Origin: Pseudomonas sp. GCEP-101
GTDB lineage: Bacteria; Pseudomonadota; Gammaproteobacteria; Pseudomonadales; Pseudomonadaceae
Assembly: GCF_025133575.1 (NCBI RefSeq)
Contig: NZ_CP104011.1
Coordinates: forward strand, 2,356,001-2,420,000
Length of the DNA stretch: 64,000 nucleotides
Direction: 5' to 3'
A program made the position numbers and the translations under genes. The notes under the pieces were generated by a model that saw only the letters and a program-made list of their open reading frames with translations, ran no database searches and had not been told where the DNA came from. Shown here one piece after another: positions 34,910 to 44,336 of the stretch (position 1 is the stretch's first letter; the number at the start of each line of letters is the position of its first letter).

Positions 34910-35674
34910 TTAAAGCGGCGTGCCGAGGATGACCTGCGCCGGCGAGAACTGCGCGCGCACCGCCGAGCCGGCTTTCAGGCCGAGAATCGCGATGCGCTCC
35001 GGGTCGGTCAGGGCGCAGAGCATCTGCCCGCTGGGCAACTGGATGCGCACTTCGCTGGGGCCGTCGTCGGCTTCGCGGATGTCGTCGATATGGCCTTCCA
35101 GCGCGTTAAGTCCATCCGGACACGGAATGTGCGGCAGATCGACATAGAGCCAGCCGGCCTTCATCAGGGCCACCACCGGCATGCCGGCAGTCAGCTCCAG
35201 CTTCTCGGTGCTTTCCCGGGTGACCCGCGCCTGGATGCGCGAGCCGCCGGGCAATTCGATGCCGATCAGGTCGTTGAGGCCCGACGGCTCGACCGCAACG
35301 ACGCGCCCGTGCAGCTGGTTGCGCGCGCTGGTGCGCATCATCAGGCGGCCGATCAGCTCCAGGTCGGCCTGGTGCTCGACGTGCTCGACGATGTGTTCGC
35401 GCAGGGCCTCCAGCCGCTGGTACAGCGCCAGCAGGCGCTCGCCCTCGGCGGTCAGGCGCGCGCCGCCGCCGCCCTTTCCGCCGACGCTGCGTTCCACCAG
35501 CGGCCGCTCGGACAGGTTGTTCAGTTCGTCGATGGCGTCCCAGGCGGTCTTGTAGCTCATCCCGGCGGCCTTGGCCGCGTGGGTGATCGAGCCGAGCTGG
35601 GCGATCTGCGCCAGGAGGGCGATGCGCTGGGGGCGGCGGGTAACGTGTTGGGTCAACAGGCTCAGGGTGGTCAT
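34910..35674 (-). CDS. modE: ModE-like molybdate-responsive regulator
   Basis: 254 residues. N-terminal winged helix (RIALLAQIAQLGSITHAAKAAGMSYKTAWDAIDELNNLSERPLVERSVGGKGGGGARLTAEG, the ModE signature) and two TOBE molybdate-binding domains (about 120-185 and 190-254). Senses molybdate and regulates uptake or molybdoenzyme genes. The only nearby candidate target is the mini-ModA gene 120 bases downstream. Confidence 0.88.
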   Translation of the reverse strand: MTTLSLLTQHVTRRPQRIALLAQIAQLGSITHAAKAAGMSYKTAWDAIDELNNLSERPLVERSVGGKGGGGARLTAEGERLLALYQRLEALREHIVEHVEHQADLELIGRLMMRTSARNQLHGRVVAVEPSGLNDLIGIELPGGSRIQARVTRESTEKLELTAGMPVVALMKAGWLYVDLPHIPCPDGLNALEGHIDDIREADDGPSEVRIQLPSGQMLCALTDPERIAILGLKAGSAVRAQFSPAQVILGTPL

Positions 35675-35768
35675 TGGTTTCGCGGGTGCTTATTGGTATC
35701 GCCCGAGGCTCCGTCGCTAGCGTGCAAAACGCAAGGGGCAGATGCCGGGATTGTGGCCCAGCGGTCGA

Positions 35769-36491
35769 CTATTGCGGGGCGGGCGTGCGCGCCAGGCAGT
35801 ACACGTCGACCTGTCGCGCCCCGGCGCGGCGTAGCAGGCGGGCGATGCGTTCGGCGGTGGCGCCGGTGGTCAGCACGTCGTCCACCAGCGCGAGGTGCAG
35901 GCCGGCTACCTCCGCGCCGGCGGCCAGGGCGAAGGCGCTGCGCAGGTTGCGCTTGCGCGTGGCGGCGTCCAGGCCCTGCTGGGCCGGGGTGTCCTGGGTG
36001 CGCACCACGAGCCGGGCGTCCACCGGCAGGCCCAGTGGCGCGGCGAGCCAGTCCGCCAGCAGCTGCGCCTGGTTGAAGCCGCGCTGGCGCTGGCGTCGGC
36101 GGGACAGGGGCACGGGAATAAGCCGGTCGGGGCGCGGCAGCCCTTCTTCATAGGCATGCAGCAGGTGGCGTTCGAGCAACTGGCCGAGCAAGCGCCCCAG
36201 CGGCGCATTGGCCTGGTGCTTGAATCGGGTGATCAGTGCGTCGACGGGGAAGGCGTAGCGCAGGGGCGTTTCGACGCGATGGAAGGCCGGTGGCCGGCGC
36301 AGGCACTGGCCGCAGGTCAGCCCGGGGGCGGGCAGGGGCAGCGCACACCTCGCGCAGTGCCCGGCGAGCCAGGGCAGGTCGTCATCGCAACCGGCGCAGA
36401 GCGGCAGCGCGGCCTGCTCGGCCGCCGCGCCGCACAACAGGCATTGCACGCGAGGGCGCCACCAGACCGGACGCCAATCCAGCCACCGCAT
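35769..36491 (-). CDS. ComF-family phosphoribosyltransferase-like protein
   Basis: 240 residues: N-terminal four-cysteine zinc-ribbon (CLLCGAAAEQ..LCAGC; CARCALP...CGQC) and a type I PRTase domain with LIPVPLSRRRQRQRGFNQAQLLA and the PRPP loop LALVDDVLTTGATAERIA. ComF/GntX proteins are linked to DNA uptake or use. Adjacent to the bio operon as in PAO1. Confidence 0.88.
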   Translation of the reverse strand: MRWLDWRPVWWRPRVQCLLCGAAAEQAALPLCAGCDDDLPWLAGHCARCALPLPAPGLTCGQCLRRPPAFHRVETPLRYAFPVDALITRFKHQANAPLGRLLGQLLERHLLHAYEEGLPRPDRLIPVPLSRRRQRQRGFNQAQLLADWLAAPLGLPVDARLVVRTQDTPAQQGLDAATRKRNLRSAFALAAGAEVAGLHLALVDDVLTTGATAERIARLLRRAGARQVDVYCLARTPAPQ

Positions 36492-36530
36492 TCCGCCCCT
36501 CCAGGGGCGGTGCCGCTCGGGGTGAGCGGC

Positions 36531-36824
36531 TCAGTGAATCAGCCAGCTCAGGACCACCAGACCCAGCACCGTCCAGATCAGACCACCGAAGATCGAGCGC
36601 CGCAGGAAGGCGCGGATGCCACTGTAGAGCAGCAGCAGGCCGATGAAGAGCAGGACGAAGCTGAAGATCGAGACGTCGATTCCCACAGCCCGCGCCAGGC
36701 CGTGGAAGAAGTCGTCCATGGCGCGCCACAGGCCGCCGAGCACGCCCGACAGCAGATCGACGATGAAGCGGATGGCCTTGCCGACCATCTGGCCAAGGCC
36801 GTCGAAGAATCCTTCGGTTCCCAT
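36531..36824 (-). CDS. Small hypothetical membrane protein
   Basis: 97 residues: an amphipathic N-terminal half (FFDGLGQMVGKAIRFIVDLLSGVLGGLWRAMDDFF) and two TM helices (SIFSFVLLFIGLLLLYSGI; IFGGLIWTVLGLVVLSWLI). No family recognised. Upstream of comF on the same strand, 39 bases apart. Confidence 0.7.
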   Translation of the reverse strand: MGTEGFFDGLGQMVGKAIRFIVDLLSGVLGGLWRAMDDFFHGLARAVGIDVSIFSFVLLFIGLLLLYSGIRAFLRRSIFGGLIWTVLGLVVLSWLIH

Positions 36825-36920
36825 CTGGGGTATGACTCCTGAGTGTTCTGTCTGATTGGAGCGGCAACGGGCCGTATCGGTTCAGCCGTGCGCGCTGAGG
36901 GAATCTATCGTTTGATTAAT

Positions 36921-36932
36921 AAGTGATCACTT
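36921..36932. promoter_or_regulatory. 12-base perfect palindrome upstream of bioB
   Basis: AAGTGATCACTT, adjoining the BirA operator on its upstream side. Possible second operator. Confidence 0.35.
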
Positions 36933-36962
36933 GTCGACCTGTGTCGCGAGAGAGGTTGACAG
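36931..36962. promoter_or_regulatory. BirA operator of bioB
   Basis: TTGTCGACC, 14 bases, GGTTGACAG. The gammaproteobacterial BirA box is TTGTAAACC-N14..16-GGTTTACAA; each half matches at 7 of 9 positions. The right half contains the -35 hexamer. Confidence 0.7.
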
Positions 36963-36983
36963 CGTCACAGCTCCACATATGAT
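36956..36983 (+). promoter_or_regulatory. Sigma-70 promoter of the bio operon
   Basis: -35 TTGACA (36956-36961), 16-base spacer, -10 TATGAT (36978-36983), about 85 bases before the bioB ATG. Confidence 0.75.
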
Positions 36984-37066
36984 GCCTTGAGCCTGATTTC
37001 CCCCGGTGGCGCGCCGCCGGGGCACCCTGGACAAGAGGCGCCCCCAAGCGTCGAAGGACTTTGCCG

Positions 37067-38125
37067 ATGAGTGCCACCGCAGCCCACGTAACCCGCCACG
37101 ACTGGACCCTTGCCGAGGTCCGTGCCCTGTTCGAACAGCCCTTCAACGACTTGCTGTTCCAGGCACAGACCGTGCACCGCGCGCATTTCGACCCGAACCG
37201 CGTGCAGGTGTCCACCCTGCTGTCGATCAAGACCGGCGCCTGCCCCGAAGACTGCAAATATTGCCCGCAGTCCGGCCACTACAACACCGGCCTGGACAAG
37301 GAAAAGCTGTTGGAGGTGCAGAAGGTGCTGGAAGCCGCAGCCCAAGCCAAGGCCATCGGCTCGACGCGCTTCTGCATGGGCGCCGCCTGGAAGCACCCGT
37401 CCGCCAAGGACATGCCGTACGTGCTGGAAATGGTCAAGGGCGTGAAGAAGCTCGGCCTGGAAACCTGCATGACCTTGGGGCGCCTGGACCAGGAGCAGAC
37501 CCAGGCGCTGGCCGAAGCGGGCCTGGACTACTACAACCACAACCTCGATACCTCGCCGGAGTTCTACGGCAACATCATCACCACCCGTACCTACGGCGAG
37601 CGCCTGCAGACCCTGGCGTACGTGCGCGAGGCGGGGATGAAGATCTGCTCCGGCGGCATCCTGGGCATGGGCGAGTCGGTGGACGACCGCGCCGGCCTGC
37701 TGATCCAGCTGGCCAACCTGCCCGAGCACCCCGAATCGGTGCCGATCAACATGCTGGTCAAGGTCAAGGGCACCCCGCTGGCCGAGGAGAAGGACGTCGA
37801 TCCGTTCGACTTCATCCGCACCCTGGCGGTCGCCCGCATCATGATGCCGAAGTCTCACGTGCGCCTGTCCGCCGGCCGCGAACAGATGAATGAGCAGATG
37901 CAGGCCCTGGCCTTCATGGCCGGCGCGAACTCGATCTTCTACGGCGAGAAGCTGCTGACCACCGCCAACCCGCAGGCCGAGAAGGACATGCAACTGTTCG
38001 CCCGCTTAGGCATCAAGCCCGAGGAGCGCGAAGAGCACGCCGACGAGGTGCACCAGGCCGCCATCGAGCAGGCGCTGGTGGAGCAACGCGATTCCCAGCT
38101 GTTCTATAACGCCGCTTCGGCCTGA
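37067..38125 (+). CDS. bioB: Biotin synthase
   Basis: 352-residue radical-SAM enzyme converting dethiobiotin to biotin. The SAM [4Fe-4S] motif CPEDCKYC (Cys59, 63, 66) is intact, with [21 protein letters not shown] and the Arg/Cys ligands of the second cluster region (GGILGMGE). First gene of bioBFHCD and directly downstream of the promoter and BirA operator. Confidence 0.98.
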   Translation: MSATAAHVTRHDWTLAEVRALFEQPFNDLLFQAQTVHRAHFDPNRVQVSTLLSIKTGACPEDCKYCPQSGHYNTGLDKEKLLEVQKVLEAAAQAKAIGSTRFCMGAAWKHPSAKDMPYVLEMVKGVKKLGLETCMTLGRLDQEQTQALAEAGLDYYNHNLDTSPEFYGNIITTRTYGERLQTLAYVREAGMKICSGGILGMGESVDDRAGLLIQLANLPEHPESVPINMLVKVKGTPLAEEKDVDPFDFIRTLAVARIMMPKSHVRLSAGREQMNEQMQALAFMAGANSIFYGEKLLTTANPQAEKDMQLFARLGIKPEEREEHADEVHQAAIEQALVEQRDSQLFYNAASA

Positions 38126-38144
38126 TAGAGCGGCTCGTCTTCCT

Positions 38145-38219
38145 GTAGGAGCGAACTCGCTCGCGAACGCTTTTCCGGCTGCACAGTACGGGGCGGTTCG
38201 CGAGCAAGCTCGCTCCTGC
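38145..38219. repeat. REP family A pair inside the bio operon
   Basis: GTAGGAGCGAACTCGCTCGC left and GCGAGCAAGCTCGCTCCTGC right, between bioB and bioF. Confidence 0.9.
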
Positions 38220-38249
38220 AAAAGCTCTACCGCCGACACGGGGTTGCGT

Positions 38250-39455
38250 ATGTCTTTCGATCTCGCCGCCCGCCTGGCCCAGCGCCAGGCGGACGATCTC
38301 TACCGCCGTCGCCCGCTGCTGCAATCGCCGCAGGGGCCGGAGGTGGTCATCGATGGCCAGCCGATGCTGGCCTTCTGTTCCAACGATTACCTGGGCCTGG
38401 CCAATCACCCCGAGGTGATCGCCGCAATGCGTGCCGGCGCCCAGCGCTGGGGCGTCGGCGGTGGCGCCTCGCACCTGGTCAACGGCCATTGCGGCCCGCA
38501 CCACGAGCTGGAACTGGCCCTCGCCGAGTTCACCGGCCGCCCGCGCGCGCTGCTGTTTTCCACCGGCTACATGGCCAACCTCGGCACCGTCACGGCCCTC
38601 GTCGGCAAGGGCGACAGCGTGCTGGAAGACCGCCTCAACCATGCCTCGCTGCTGGACGCCGGCCTGCTGTCGGGTGCGCGTTTCTCTCGCTACCTGCACA
38701 ACGACGCCGCCAGTCTCGCGTCGCGCCTGGACAAGGCCGACGGCAACACGCTGGTGGTGACCGATGGCGTGTTCAGCATGGACGGCGACCTCGCCGACCT
38801 GCCTGCGCTGTGCGCCGCGGCCCGGGAAAAGAACGCCTGGGTGATGGTCGACGACGCCCACGGCTTTGGCCCGCTGGGCGCGAACGGAGGCGGGATCGTC
38901 GAGCACTTCGGCCTGGGGCTCGACGACGTGCCGGTATTGGTCGGCACCCTCGGCAAGGCCTTCGGCACCGCCGGCGCCTTCGTGGCCGGCAGCGAGGAGC
39001 TGATCGAAACGCTGATCCAGTTCGCTCGACCCTACATCTACACCACCAGCCAGCCGCCCGCCGTGGCCTGCGCCACGCTCAGAAGCCTGGCGCTGCTGCG
39101 CGCCGAGGGCTGGCGCCGCGACCACCTGAACGCGCTGATCGCGCGCTTCCGCGCCGGCGCCCGCGCCATCGGCCTGAGCCTGATGGACAGCCCGACGCCG
39201 ATCCAGCCGATCCTCATCGGCGGCAGCGCCCAGGCCATGGCGTTATCCGCCGAGCTGCGCCAGCGCGGCATCCTCGTCGGCGCGATTCGCCCGCCCACCG
39301 TGCCGGCCGGTACGGCGCGCCTGCGCGTGACCCTGTCCGCTTCGCACACCGAGGCGCAGGTGGACCGCCTGCTCCAGGCGCTCGCCGACAGCTGGCAGCG
39401 CGTGTCGTCTAGCCTTCTGGCAGAGATCGATGCCGAGGAGGGCGATGATGCGTGA
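38250..39455 (+). CDS. bioF: 8-amino-7-oxononanoate synthase
   Basis: 401-residue alpha-oxoamine synthase joining pimeloyl-ACP/CoA and alanine. PLP-binding Lys236 in [24 protein letters not shown], and [10 protein letters not shown] near the N-terminus. Start at 38250; the end overlaps bioH by eight bases (39448-39455). Confidence 0.97.
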   Translation: MSFDLAARLAQRQADDLYRRRPLLQSPQGPEVVIDGQPMLAFCSNDYLGLANHPEVIAAMRAGAQRWGVGGGASHLVNGHCGPHHELELALAEFTGRPRALLFSTGYMANLGTVTALVGKGDSVLEDRLNHASLLDAGLLSGARFSRYLHNDAASLASRLDKADGNTLVVTDGVFSMDGDLADLPALCAAAREKNAWVMVDDAHGFGPLGANGGGIVEHFGLGLDDVPVLVGTLGKAFGTAGAFVAGSEELIETLIQFARPYIYTTSQPPAVACATLRSLALLRAEGWRRDHLNALIARFRAGARAIGLSLMDSPTPIQPILIGGSAQAMALSAELRQRGILVGAIRPPTVPAGTARLRVTLSASHTEAQVDRLLQALADSWQRVSSSLLAEIDAEEGDDA

Positions 39456-40173
39456 CCAACTGATCCTGCTGCCGGGGTGGGGCCTGGGCAGTGCGCCGCT
39501 GGAACCGCTGCGCGATGCGCTGCTGGAACAGGCGCCGCACTTGAACGTGCAGATCGAGCCGCTGCCGGCGGATGCCGAGCCGAACGCCTGGCTCGACGAG
39601 CTGGACGACAACGTCGCCCACGACGCCTGGATTGCCGGCTGGTCGCTGGGTGGCATGCTCGGCGCCGAACTGGCGGCGCGCCGCGGCGAGTCCTGCCGCG
39701 GGCTGGTGACGCTCGCCAGCAACCCGTGTTTCCGCCGCCGCGAGGACTGGCCGCAGGCCATGGCCGAAGACGTCTTCGAGGATTTCTTCGAGGCCTTCCT
39801 GCTGGAGCCGCACCTGGTGCGCAAGCGCTTCACGATGCTGGTCAGCCAGGGCGCGCGCGATGCCCGCACGCTGGCGCGGCAACTGCAGGTGGCGCTGCCG
39901 CAACTCAATGTCGAAGGCCTGACCGCCGGCCTGCAACTGCTGGGGCAGCTCGACACCCGCGCCGCGCTCAGCCGCTATCCCGGCCCGCAGCTGCACCTGT
40001 TCGCCGCCAACGATGCGCTGGTGCCGGCCAGCGCCGCCGAGGCGTTGCTCGAGTGGCTGCCGGACGTCGAGGTGAGCGTGCTCCCCGGCGCCAGCCACGG
40101 CCTGCCGCTGGAGCAGCCGGACGACGTGGCGAGCGCGATCCTGAGGTTCATCCACGAGGGCGACGATGGCTGA
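39448..40173 (+). CDS. bioH: Pimeloyl-ACP methyl ester carboxylesterase
   Basis: 241-residue alpha/beta hydrolase: nucleophile Ser66 in GWSLGG, catalytic Asp in [10 protein letters not shown] and His in [11 protein letters not shown]. Releases pimeloyl-ACP from its methyl ester. ATG 39448 has GAGGAG seven bases upstream; earlier ATGs at 39430 and 39445 are less well placed. Overlaps bioF and bioC. Confidence 0.95.
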   Translation: MRDQLILLPGWGLGSAPLEPLRDALLEQAPHLNVQIEPLPADAEPNAWLDELDDNVAHDAWIAGWSLGGMLGAELAARRGESCRGLVTLASNPCFRRREDWPQAMAEDVFEDFFEAFLLEPHLVRKRFTMLVSQGARDARTLARQLQVALPQLNVEGLTAGLQLLGQLDTRAALSRYPGPQLHLFAANDALVPASAAEALLEWLPDVEVSVLPGASHGLPLEQPDDVASAILRFIHEGDDG

Positions 40174-40969
40174 TTGCAGCAGCGCGCTGCCCGACAAACG
40201 CCAGGTAGCCGCCTCATTCTCCCGCGCAGCGTCGACCTACGACGCGGTGGCGGAATTGCAGCGCGCCGTCGGCAGCCGGCTGCTCGAGCTGCTGCCGGCG
40301 CAGGCTGCGCCGCAGCGCTGGATCGACCTTGGCAGCGGCACCGGTTATTTCACCCGCGCCCTGGCGGCGCGTTATCCACAGGCGCTGGGCCTGTCCGTCG
40401 ACATCGCCGAGGGCATGCTGCGCCACGCCCGCGAGCAGGGCGGCGCGCAGCACTTCATCGGTGGCGACGCCGAGCGGCTGCCGCTGCGCGATGGCGCCAG
40501 CGACCTGCTGTTCTCCAGCCTGGCGATCCAGTGGTGCGCTGACCTGCCAGCGGTGCTGGGCGAAGCGCGCCGCGTGCTGCGCCCCGGGGGCGTCGCGGCC
40601 TTCAGCAGCCTGTGCATCGGCACCCTGGGCGAACTGCGGCAGAGCTGGGAGGCGGTGGACGGTTTCGTCCACGTGAACCGCTTCCGCGCCTTCGAACAGT
40701 ACCAGCAGCACTGCGCGGCCAGCGGCCTGGAAGTGCTGGAGCTGCGCACCGAGGACCGTGTCCTGCACTTCCCCGACCTGCGCAGCCTGACCCATGAACT
40801 CAAGGCGCTCGGCGCGCACAACCTCAACCCCGGCCGGCCCGATGGCCTCACCGGGCGCGAGCGGGTGCGCGCGCTGATCGCCGCCTACGAGCGCTTCCGC
40901 CAGCCCGCGGGGCTGCCGGCGACCTACCGGGTGGTTTACGCCGTCCTGCGCAAGAACTGTCCCGTGTAG
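40166..40969 (+). CDS. bioC: Malonyl-ACP O-methyltransferase
   Basis: 267-residue SAM-dependent methyltransferase that starts pimelate synthesis. N-terminal [27 protein letters not shown] is diagnostic of BioC; SAM motif I is [12 protein letters not shown]. The TAG stop (40967-40969) is the TAG of the following REP GTAGGAGCG. Confidence 0.96.
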   Translation: MADCSSALPDKRQVAASFSRAASTYDAVAELQRAVGSRLLELLPAQAAPQRWIDLGSGTGYFTRALAARYPQALGLSVDIAEGMLRHAREQGGAQHFIGGDAERLPLRDGASDLLFSSLAIQWCADLPAVLGEARRVLRPGGVAAFSSLCIGTLGELRQSWEAVDGFVHVNRFRAFEQYQQHCAASGLEVLELRTEDRVLHFPDLRSLTHELKALGAHNLNPGRPDGLTGRERVRALIAAYERFRQPAGLPATYRVVYAVLRKNCPV

Positions 40970-41044
40970 GAGCGAGCTTGCTCGCGAACCCGCCCAGCTC
41001 TGGTGCTGCCGGCGAGTCCCGTTCGCGAGCAAGCTCGCTCCTAC
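40966..41044. repeat. REP family A pair overlapping the bioC stop
   Basis: GTAGGAGCGAGCTTGCTCGC left and GCGAGCAAGCTCGCTCCTAC right, between bioC and bioD. Confidence 0.92.
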
Positions 41045-41065
41045 GAAGAGCACCAGAGGAAAACC

Positions 41066-41749
41066 ATGCCCCACGCCTACTTCATCACCGGCACCGACAC
41101 CGAAATCGGCAAGACCACCATCGCCGCCGGCCTGCTGCATGCGGCGCGGCTGGCCGGGTTGTCCACCGCGGCGGCCAAGCCGGTGGCGTCCGGCTGCGAG
41201 CGCAGCCCCGATGGCCTGCGCAACTCCGACGCGCTGGCGCTGCTGGGCGAGTGCAGCCTGCCGCTGGCCTATGAGCAGGTGAACCCCTTCGCCTTCGAGC
41301 CGGCCATCGCCCCGCACCTCGCCGCCAGCGAGCAAGGCGTGAAGCTGACGGTGGAAGCACTCCAGGCCCCGGTGCGTTCGGTGCTGGACCTGGGCGCCGA
41401 TTTCACCCTGGTGGAAGGCGCCGGCGGCTGGCGGGTGCCGCTGGCCGGGGAAGAAAACCTCTCCGACCTGGCCATCGCCCTGCAAATGCCGGTGATCCTG
41501 GTGGTGGGCGTGCGCCTGGGCTGCATCAACCACGCGGTGCTCAGCGCCGAGGCGATCCAGCGCGACGGCCTGCCGCTGGCCGGCTGGGTGGCGAATATCG
41601 TCGATCCGCAGACGTCTCGCCTGGAAGAAAACCTCGCCACCCTCGCCGAGCGCCTGCCCGCACCCTGCGTGGGGCGTGTGCCGCGCCTGGCCCGGGCGAC
41701 GCCGGCGGCGGTGGCTGCGCACCTGGACCTGGGCATCCTGGATTTGTAA
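41066..41749 (+). CDS. bioD: Dethiobiotin synthetase
   Basis: 227 residues. ATP-dependent carboxylation/ring closure of 7,8-diaminononanoate. P-loop GTDTEIGKTTIAAG and VEGAGGWRVPL are the BioD motifs. GAGGAAAACC precedes the ATG at 41066. Last bio gene of the cluster; bioA is elsewhere. Confidence 0.96.
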   Translation: MPHAYFITGTDTEIGKTTIAAGLLHAARLAGLSTAAAKPVASGCERSPDGLRNSDALALLGECSLPLAYEQVNPFAFEPAIAPHLAASEQGVKLTVEALQAPVRSVLDLGADFTLVEGAGGWRVPLAGEENLSDLAIALQMPVILVVGVRLGCINHAVLSAEAIQRDGLPLAGWVANIVDPQTSRLEENLATLAERLPAPCVGRVPRLARATPAAVAAHLDLGILDL

Positions 41750-41823
41750 CCGGCCCTTGGCCTGGCAGGCGGCGTCTGCTTGAATAGTGGCCACTTGCTG
41801 CTTTTTGCCGTGGAGGCGTTGCG

Positions 41824-42054
41824 ATGGAAATCTCCGGTAATGCTTTCTCTGCGGGCCTGTATGGCGTGCAGAACGGCCAGCGCCGCGTCGACCGTGCCAG
41901 CACTGACATCGCTACCGCCGGCAATGCGCCCAGCGAAGTGCTCAACGATCGCCTGATCGACCTGCGCCGTGGCGAGCACGAGGTCAAGGCCAACGCCAAG
42001 GTCATCCAGGCCGCCGACGAAACGCTGGGCACCCTCATCGATATCCGCGCCTGA
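41824..42054 (+). CDS. Small flagellar-rod-like protein
   Basis: 76 residues. The first part (MEISGNAFSAGLYGVQNGQRRVDRASTDIATAG) resembles the N-terminal helix of FlgB/FlgC-type rod proteins, with Ser/Ala-rich helix and ...ANAKVIQAADETLGTLIDI at the end like their C-terminal helix. The middle domain of a rod protein is missing. A PA0505-like gene holds this position in PAO1. Function unknown. Confidence 0.65.
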   Translation: MEISGNAFSAGLYGVQNGQRRVDRASTDIATAGNAPSEVLNDRLIDLRRGEHEVKANAKVIQAADETLGTLIDIRA

Positions 42055-42088
42055 TCCCACCCCCTTTTCTACCCCTGACTCCTGCGCA

Positions 42089-42120
42089 GCGGCCGGCTGT
42101 CTTCACGACACGCCGGCCGC
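42089..42120 (+). terminator. GC-rich hairpin after the small gene
   Basis: GCGGCCGGC with inner TGTC-TTCAC-GACA and GCCGGCCGC; 34 bases after the stop. No T-run, so termination is uncertain. Confidence 0.45.
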
Positions 42121-42212
42121 TCTGCCATGGGCTTTAATTAGCCTCAGGACGTCGCCGCCAGCGGACCCCGCAACCCGCCCGGCGAGCGTGACCGGGCGGT
42201 CGGTTTGCACGC

Positions 42213-42241
42213 TTGACAAGGGTATGGCGTAAACGTATGTT
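42213..42241 (+). promoter_or_regulatory. Sigma-70 promoter of the first acyl-CoA dehydrogenase
   Basis: TTGACA (42213-42218), 17 bases, TATGTT (42236-42241). Confidence 0.65.
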
Positions 42242-42242
42242 T

Positions 42243-42256
42243 CAAACGCCTGTTTG
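42243..42256. promoter_or_regulatory. PsrA-type operator
   Basis: CAAAC-GCCT-GTTTG fits the PsrA consensus (G/C)AAAC-N2..4-GTTT(G/C) and sits right after the -10 element, a position suited to repression released by long-chain acyl groups. Confidence 0.75.
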
Positions 42257-42365
42257 ACTGTCCGGATGCGTGCGCGCACCGACTGGGCGGCCGGGAATGC
42301 TCCCGCACTGCGACCGCAGCGACCGGTCGCCCATTAACCAGAACCCTTCGTAGAGGTTTACCGCT

Positions 42366-44171
42366 ATGCCTGATTACAAGGCCCCCTTGCGTGATATCCG
42401 TTTCGTTCGCGACGAGCTGCTGGGCTACGAAGCGCACTACCAGAACCTGCCGGGCGCTCAAGACGCGACTCCCGACATGGTCAACGCCATCCTCGAAGAG
42501 GGTGCGAAGTTCTGCGAACAGGTGATCGCTCCGCTGAACCGCACCGGCGACCTGGAAGGCTGCAAATGGAGCCCCGAAGGCGTGAAGACGCCGACCGGCT
42601 TCAAAGAGGCCTACCAGCAGTTCGTCGAAGGCGGCTGGCCGAGCCTGGCCCATGACGTCGAGCACGGCGGCCAGGGTCTGCCCGAATCCCTGGGTCTGGC
42701 CATCAGCGAGATGGTCGGCCAGGCCAACTGGTCCTGGGGCATGTACCCGGGCCTGTCCCACGGCGCCATGAACACCCTGCACGCCCACGGCACCCCGGAG
42801 CAGCAGCACACCTACCTGACCAAGCTGGTATCCGGCGAGTGGACCGGCACCATGTGCCTGACCGAACCGCATTGCGGCACCGACCTGGGCATGCTGCGCA
42901 CCAAGGCCGAGCCGCAGGCTGACGGCACCTACAAGATCACCGGCACCAAGATCTTCATCTCCGCTGGCGAACACGACATGGCCGACAACATCGTCCACAT
43001 CGTGCTGGCCCGCCTGCCCGATGCCCCGCAGGGCACCAAGGGCATCTCGCTGTTCATCGTGCCGAAGTTCCTGCCCAATGCCGAAGGCAACGTGGGCGAG
43101 CGCAACGCCGTGTCCTGTGGCTCCATCGAGCACAAGATGGGCATCCACGGCAACGCGACCTGCGTGATGAACTTCGACGCGGCCACCGGCTTCCTGATCG
43201 GCCCGCCGAACAAGGGCCTGAACTGCATGTTCACCTTCATGAACACCGCTCGCCTGGGTACCGCGCTGCAAGGCCTGGCCCACGCCGAAATCGGTTTCCA
43301 GGGTGGCATCGCCTACGCTCGCGAGCGTCTGCAGATGCGTTCGCTGACTGGCCCGAAAGCGCCGGAAAAAGCCGCCGACCCGATCATCGTGCACCCGGAC
43401 GTACGCCGCATGCTGCTGACCGCCAAGGCTTTCGCCGAAGGCAACCGCGCCATGCTGTACTTCGCCGCCAAGCAGGTCGACATCGTCCAGCGCAGCCAGG
43501 ACGAAGAAGAGAAGAAAGCCGCTGACTCGATGCTGGCCTTCCTCACCCCGATCGCCAAGGCGTTCATGACCGAAGTGGGCTTCGAAGCCGCCAACCACGG
43601 CGTGCAGATCTATGGCGGCCACGGCTTCATCGCCGAGCACGGCATGGAACAGAACGTCCGCGACAGCCGCATCTCCATGCTGTACGAAGGCACCACCGGC
43701 GTTCAGGCGCTGGACCTGCTGGGCCGCAAGATCCTCATGACCCAGGGCGAAGCGCTCAAGGGCTTCACCAAGATCGTGCACAAGTTCTGCCAGGCCAACG
43801 AAGCCAACGACGCCGTGAAGGAGTTCGTTGCACCGCTGGCCGCGCTGAACAAGGAGTGGGGCGAGCTGACCATGAAGGTCGGCATGGCCGCCATGAAGGA
43901 CCGCGAGGAAGTCGGTGCCGCGTCGGTGGACTACCTGATGTACTCCGGCTACGCCTGCCTGGCCTACTTCTGGGCCGACATGGCTCGCCTGGCTGCCGAG
44001 AAGCTGGCTGCCGGTACCAGCGAAGAGGCCTTCTACCAGGCCAAGCTGAAGACCGCGCGCTTCTACTTCCAGCGCATCCTGCCGCGCACCCGCGCGCACG
44101 TCGGTGCCATGCTGTCGGGCGCCAACAACCTGATGGACCTGGCCGAGGAAGATTTCGCCCTCGGTTACTGA
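42366..44171 (+). CDS. Acyl-CoA dehydrogenase (paralogue 1, PsrA-linked)
   Basis: 601-residue long-form acyl-CoA dehydrogenase (PA0506-like) of beta-oxidation. N-terminal [19 protein letters not shown] extension, FAD/acyl-binding [19 protein letters not shown] and the catalytic-Glu motif [18 protein letters not shown], then an about 120-residue C-terminal extension domain. First of three related genes in the window; the PsrA site and sigma-70 promoter lie just upstream and a strong terminator follows. Confidence 0.92.
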   Translation: MPDYKAPLRDIRFVRDELLGYEAHYQNLPGAQDATPDMVNAILEEGAKFCEQVIAPLNRTGDLEGCKWSPEGVKTPTGFKEAYQQFVEGGWPSLAHDVEHGGQGLPESLGLAISEMVGQANWSWGMYPGLSHGAMNTLHAHGTPEQQHTYLTKLVSGEWTGTMCLTEPHCGTDLGMLRTKAEPQADGTYKITGTKIFISAGEHDMADNIVHIVLARLPDAPQGTKGISLFIVPKFLPNAEGNVGERNAVSCGSIEHKMGIHGNATCVMNFDAATGFLIGPPNKGLNCMFTFMNTARLGTALQGLAHAEIGFQGGIAYARERLQMRSLTGPKAPEKAADPIIVHPDVRRMLLTAKAFAEGNRAMLYFAAKQVDIVQRSQDEEEKKAADSMLAFLTPIAKAFMTEVGFEAANHGVQIYGGHGFIAEHGMEQNVRDSRISMLYEGTTGVQALDLLGRKILMTQGEALKGFTKIVHKFCQANEANDAVKEFVAPLAALNKEWGELTMKVGMAAMKDREEVGAASVDYLMYSGYACLAYFWADMARLAAEKLAAGTSEEAFYQAKLKTARFYFQRILPRTRAHVGAMLSGANNLMDLAEEDFALGY

Positions 44172-44213
44172 TCGCGCACGGACGGTTCGCCGTCCGTCTG
44201 CTGACCAGCAAGG

Positions 44214-44237
44214 AGCCCGCCGCAAGGCGGGCTTTTT
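44214..44237 (+). terminator. Rho-independent terminator
   Basis: AGCCCGCC-GCAA-GGCGGGCT followed by TTTTT. Confidence 0.92.
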
Positions 44238-44336
44238 CGTCTTCGAAGTCACACAAATCGCCGCAGAAAATGCCATCATTACGCCACTTGCCGATCCACC
44301 AATGGCGAGCCCGGCACCCACTTTGCGGAACCCCCT

